Of a DNA stretch of 64,000 nucleotides, positions 59,351 through 64,000 are shown one piece after another. Source of the DNA: Vesta saturnalis (taxonomy: Eukaryota; Arthropoda; Insecta; Coleoptera; Lampyridae); NCBI GenBank assembly GCA_036346205.1, contig JARFJB010000762.1:5188501-5252500 (forward strand), written 5' to 3'. Below the pieces are notes generated by a model. That model worked only from the letters and a program-made list of their open reading frames with translations. It was not told the DNA's origin and made no database searches. The position numbers and the translations under genes were made by a program. How positions within the stretch are numbered: the stretch's first letter is position 1; each line of letters starts with the position of its first letter.

Positions 59351-60712
59351 AGCTATTCACTTTTCTTATTTACTAAACTTAACATTGTTAATACAGGTGT
59401 ACATGTTTTGAAATTTTACATACATCATAAAGATCATATTTTTATAAAATTTGGTTATTGATTTAAATTCTAACACGGTTATTTTATATAGGTTTTTTTT
59501 CCTGGTTCATACACATTTACTGAAGATTAACATCCTTCGTGCTCCCTAAGAGATAGTTAAATCGTTGCTGGGCAACACATTTGGATATCATTCGTCAGAG
59601 GTGTGAAATGTTGGTTATGGGTCTTCGAACCTGAATGAAAACAGTGTACGATTACTCCTTCTCCTAATATCTTCCGCATTAACAGAAGAAATATATGTTA
59701 CACCTACGACTCGGTTCTGATAAGTATTATTGTTGCACGCATACAAAATTTTACCTGGTGAGTGACTTTTGCTAGTTTTCTGTATCAAGAGGCTCTCGTT
59801 ATCTGTACTTTACTGAAAGTTTTATAACCATTACATTACTGTGTTTGCTACTTGTGTTAGTGTGTTATCACAATTATTTTAAGCCTGAAACTAATGCTTA
59901 TACTTTATGGTTAAACCTTTGCTTAGTAATCGAGAGTAACATCATACACTTTTACCTGTAACAGATAAGTTGGGTTATTTCCAAAGTTTCGCTTATACTT
60001 ACATTTGACATTACAATCCAATTTGTACTTTATCTGTCAATCTCTAACGTTTCTTATGTACTAGTTTTACTCTGATAAATAACCATAGTTGTTCAATGGT
60101 TAGAACTATTTGTGTTTACTGCACATACAATCAGCTGTTGTTGACTGAATGCTGCTAGTCGAGTTTAAATATACCATATATGTCATAAAATTTATGCAAA
60201 CTGCTGGGGTTTCAATTACTGTGTAAAGCAAATTGCTTATTTAACTGTTATCATTGGGGTGTATAACACTTGTTATTTTATTTATTTCTGAGTACAAGTT
60301 TAATAATTGTTAGTATAAAACGGTTTGAAATAGGATTTACTAAGTTGATTTTTTTTGTTGGTTGGTAGCCCTATGCTTACCAATAACTGTATCAATTTGT
60401 GCTGCGCCTTTGCTAACTTCTTGTATTGCAATTGCCGAATCGGTAATGAGCTTCGCCTTTCACATATTTTTAAGCGCTTCATGCTTACTATTTTGTTTAT
60501 AATGCTCATGTTAACTAAATTTAATAATATTTTGTGCTTGCATAAGTAAACAACTGGGTAGACATCTAGTGCTAATTTTCGCTTTATATTCGGGGTTTAA
60601 TTGCGTCCGGTTGATTGGAAACCGATAAACTAATCCGACGTAGAATATCGGGTTAAAAGATTTAAATTTCGGATAAATAATATATATATGTTTGGGTATT
60701 CTTTTCTTTTAG

Positions 60713-60785
60713 GGTCAACGCTAGATGCCGAACCGTATGGGGTCTGTGTAGGTACATTTTTAAGTAATTAATAGTTTGCTGAAAG
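60713..60785 (+). other. candidate small internal exon (73 nt)
   Basis: A pyrimidine-rich tract (TTCTTTTCTTTTAG) ends in an acceptor AG at 60,711-60,712, and a near-perfect donor GAAAG/GTAAGT follows at 60,785/60,786. The exon contains only a short frame (ATG at 60,725, stop after eight codons), so it would be 5' UTR or part of a non-coding RNA. It lies 1.4 kb downstream of the candidate promoter; linking the two is inference. Confidence 0.4.
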
Positions 60786-61312
60786 GTAAGTTGATTACTG
60801 CGGATTCATGTTGTGGTTGTATTGTTGGGTATAGTATTGTTTATTGTATGGGTAATATTTCCTTACGAAGTGGTATTTATGTCAGCGAGTTGTCGCTTCA
60901 TCAAGTTTTGTTTTGGTAAAGGTTTACGGATTTAAATTATTATTTATACCAGTTGTACTATTTCATAGTGGGTATATTAAAAGTGGTGTTAAACAGTTGT
61001 AAGTTCTTTCATTAATCCTGTGATCTACGATCAAATTCCTAACCAGTTCCTCATCCGTGTGGACTTAGTTCACCATTTTCCTTTAACTGTCTCTTTTGTC
61101 CTATGTGGCCTTAGCCCTTTTCTTGATAGAGGGGCGATAAAGAAGTCAATCAAGTGGTGCCCTTTTTTAAACTTTATGTATTTCCTTTCTCCTGCCAAAA
61201 CGCCCATGCATCCAAGTGCTGAACCGACCGACTGAGCTTCCGGCTAATTCCTCTTTTCCTTGTTACTGCACCTTGGTCACAAATTTCTACCAATATCCTT
61301 TTGTGCACGTAA
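60786..61312. other. no feature recognised
   Basis: A less AT-rich, pyrimidine-rich patch (61,020-61,310) could be exonic, but neither strand gives a recognisable protein. Confidence 0.4.
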
Positions 61313-62403
61313 CAGTCTGTGTGTGTCTGTGTGTGTCTGTGTGTGTGTGTGTGTCTGTGTGTGTCTGTGTGTGTCTGTGTGTGTCTGTGTGCGTCTGTGT
61401 GTGTCTGTGTGTGTCTGTGTGTGTCTGTGTGTGCCAGTGTGTGTCTGTGTGTGTTTGTCTGTGTCTGTTTGTGTCTGTGTGTGTCTGTGTGTGTCTGTGT
61501 GTGTCTGTGTGTGTCTGTGTGTGTCTGTGTGTGTCTGTGTGTGTCTGTGTGTGTCTGTGTGAGCCTTTGTGTGTCTGTGTGTATCTGTGTGTGTCTGTGT
61601 GTGTCTGTGTGTCTGTGTGAGCCTGTGTGTGTCTGTGTGTGTCTGTGTGTGTCTGTGTGTGTCTGTGTGTGTCTGTGTGTGTCTGTGTGTCTGTGTCTGT
61701 CTGTGTGTCTGTGTGTGTCTGTGTGAGCCTTCGTGTGTCGTGTGAGCCTTGTGTGTCTGTGGGTGTCTGTGTGTGTCTGTGTGTGTCTGTGTGTGTCTGT
61801 GTGTGTCGTGTGTGTCTGTGTGTGTCTGTGTGTGTGCTGTGTGTCTGTGTGTGTCTGTGTGTGTCCGTGTGGGTCGTGTGTGTGTCTGTGTGTGTTTGTG
61901 TGTGTCTGTGTGTGTCTGTGTGTGTCTGTGTGTGTCGTGTGTGTCTGTGTGCTGTGTGGTGTGTGCGTCGTGCGCTGTGCGCGGTGCGCATGGCGTGTGG
62001 CGTGGCGCGCTGCGCGTGTCGCGTGGCGCGTGTGCGCTGTGCGCGTGTGCGTGTGCGCGTGTGCTGTGTGTGTCTGTGTGTGTTGTGTGTGTCTGTGTGT
62101 CTGTGTGTCTGTGTGTCTGTGTGTCTGTGTGTGTCTGTGTATGTCTGTGTGTCTCTGTGTGTGTCTGTGTGTGTCCGTGTGTGTCTGTCTGTGTCTGTCT
62201 GTGTCTGTGTGTGTGTGTCTGTCTGTGTATGTGTGTGTCTGTGTGTGTCTGTGTGTGTCTGTGTGTTCGTGTGTGTTGTCTGTGTGTATCTGTGTGTGTC
62301 TGTGTGTGTCTGTGTGTGTGTCTGTGTGTGTCTGTGTGTCTGTGTGTGCCTGTGTGTGTCTGTGTGTGTCTGTGTGTCTGTGTGTGTCTGTGTGTGTCTG
62401 TGT

Positions 62404-62448
<45 letters not shown>

Positions 62449-62621
62449 GTCGTGTGTGCGTGTGTGCGTGTGTCGTGTGTCGTGTGTGCGTGTGTGCTGT
62501 GCGGCGTGCGTGCTGCGCGTTGCGCGTGTGCGGTGTACGCGTGGTGTGTGTCGTGTGTGTCGTGTGTGTGTCGTGTGTGTCTGTGTGTGTCTGTGTGTGT
62601 CTGTGTGTCGTGTGTGTGTGT

Positions 62622-62659
<38 letters not shown>

Positions 62660-63244
62660 GTGTGTCCGTGTGTGTCCGTGTGTGTCGTGTGTGTCCGTGT
62701 GTGTCCGTGTGTGTCCGTGTGTGTCCGTGTGTGTCCGTGTGTGTCCGTGTGTGTCCGTGTGTGTCCGTGTGTGTCCGTGTGTCCGTGCGTGTCGTGGTGT
62801 CCTGTGTGTCCGTGTGTGTCCTGTGTGTCCGTGTGTGTCCGTGTGTCCGTGTGTCCGTGTGTCCGTGTGTCCGTGTGTCCGTGTGTCCGTGTGTCCGTGT
62901 GTCCGTGTGTCCGTGTGTCCGTGTGTCCGTTGTCGTGTGTCCGTGTGTCCGTGTGTCCGTGTGTCCTGTGTGTCCGTGTGTCCGTGTCCGTGTCCGTGTG
63001 TCCGTGTGTCCGTGTGTCCGTGTGTCCGTGTGTCCGTGTGTCCGTGTGTCCGTGTGTCCGTGTCGTCGTGTCCGTGTGTCCGTGTGTCCGTGTGTCCGTG
63101 TCCGTGTGTCCGTGTGTCCGTGTGTCCGTGTCCGTGTGTCCGTGTGTGCGTACGTGCGTGTGTGTGCGTGCTGTGTGCGTGTGCGTGTGTGTGTGTGTGT
63201 GATTGTGCGTGCGTGCTTACGCGTGTGTGTGTGTGTTATATACG

Positions 63245-63285
<41 letters not shown>

Positions 63286-63361
63286 TGTGCGTCTGAGTCT
63301 GTCTAAGCTGAGTTTGAGTCTGCCTGCGCCTGCGTCCATTTTGTTTCTGTTTCTGTCTATG

Positions 63362-63402
<41 letters not shown>

Positions 63403-64000
63403 GTGTGTGTGTGTGTGTGTGTGTGTGTCTGTGTGTGTCTTGTGTGTCTGTGTGTGTCTGTGGTCTGTGTGGTCTGTGTTGTCTGTGTGTCTGTGTGTCT
63501 GTGTGTCCGTGTGTGTCTGTTGTGTCTGTGTGTGTCTGTGTGTCTGTGTGTCTGGTGTGTCTGTGTGTGTCTGTGTGTGTCTGTGTCTGTGTGTGTCTGT
63601 GTGGCCTGTGGTGTCTGTGTGTGTCTGTGTGGTCTGTGGTCTGTGTGTCTGTGTGTGTCTGTGTGTCTGTGTGTGTCTGTGTGTGTCTGTGTGTGTTGTG
63701 TGTCGTGTGTGTCTTGTGTGTGTGTGTGTGGTCGTGTGTGCTGTGTGTGTCTGGTGTGTGCTGGTGTCTGTGTGTGTGTGTGTGTGTGTGTGCGTGGCGT
63801 GCGGTGCGTGTGGCGTGTGTGTCGTGTGCGGTGGCGTGGTGTCGGTGGCGTTGGCGTGTGGGTGTGGTGTGGTGTGTGTGTGTGTCTGTGTGTTTGTGTG
63901 TCTGTGTGTTTGTGTGTCTGTGTGTCTGTGTGTGTCTGTGTGTGTCTGTGTGTGTTGTGTGTTGTGTGTGTCTGTGGGTGCCGTGTGTGTCTGTGTGTGT
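61313..64000. repeat. 2.7-kb GTGTGTCT / GTGTCC array reaching the window end
   Basis: Mainly (GTGTGTCT)n to about 61,730, then the same unit with many single-base losses, GCGTGC-rich patches (61,960-62,060; 62,450-62,550), (GTGTGTCC)n and (GTGTCC)n at 62,650-63,150, (GT)n at 63,245-63,285, a copy of the 75-bp block seen at 58,786, and irregular GTGTGTCT to 64,000. Open frames of 230-560 codons here are repeat artefacts. Confidence 0.95.

Noticed and set aside
61287..63306. Cys/Val-rich frames of 230-560 codons near the window end
   Set aside because: Translation of GTGTGTCT-type microsatellite; no domain outside the repeat.

Overview
This window is a repeat-rich stretch of a eukaryotic, most likely insect, nuclear genome. 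I found no recognisable host protein-coding gene. The sequence is AT-rich and filled with nested transposable elements and very long microsatellite arrays. The element mix (an env-bearing Gypsy element with a tRNA-Ser primer site, IS630/Tc1/mariner transposases of the kind common in insects and spiders, Jockey and RTE-like LINEs, a Penelope-like element) fits an arthropod; a beetle or another large-genome insect is plausible but is inference.

Layout. 1-5.6 kb: AT-rich DNA with one promoter-like box pair. 5.6-8.7 kb: (AT)n and GTGTGC-type arrays, then two copies of a dispersed family (called R1 here) lying tail to tail, one split by a mariner-type transposase pseudogene. 10.2-10.9 kb: a 0.7-kb GA tract. 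11.6-13.2 kb: a DNA transposon with about 140-bp inverted ends and a broken transposase. 14.4-25.5 kb: a three-layer nest. A mariner transposase (C-terminal part 14.4-14.9 kb, N-terminal part 25.4-25.5 kb) is split by a LINE (LINE-II copy 2), which is itself split by an 8.2-kb Gypsy/errantivirus-like element (16,995-25,215, minus strand, 4-bp AGCG target duplication). 25.5-25.9 kb: a small inverted-repeat element with a tRNA-Glu-like core. 28.1-31.8 kb: an RTE-like LINE split by LINE-II copy 1. 31.9-32.7 kb: a MITE with about 227-bp arms. 34-35.3 kb: a tRNA-Ala-like sequence, a hammerhead-like motif and another transposase pseudogene. 37.5-38.1 kb: a 264-bp tandem duplication. 40.2-43 kb: R1 copy C interrupted by a Penelope-like element whose inverted ends carry a tRNA-Thr-like and a hammerhead-like sequence. 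45.7-53.3 kb: a Jockey LINE that appears to contain a 3.9-kb compound hexanucleotide array within its ORF1 region, and that is split by another LINE. 54.2-55.2 kb: R1 copy D. 58.5-58.9 kb and 61.3-64 kb: GT-rich arrays. Between them (59.3-60.8 kb) is the best candidate for a host transcript: TATA box, initiator, splice donor and a small downstream exon.

The most interesting signal is in the Gypsy element. Between RNase H and the integrase zinc finger, its pol region encodes a macro (ADP-ribose-binding) domain of the OARD1/TARG1 type, broken by two frameshifts but with its diagnostic motifs in the right order. I cannot search whether this capture has been described.

Limits: long open frames inside the microsatellites arise because 6-bp units carry no stop codons, and they are not genes. 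Almost every transposon coding region here is broken. Boundaries given to the base are those visible as repeats or motifs; others are approximate.
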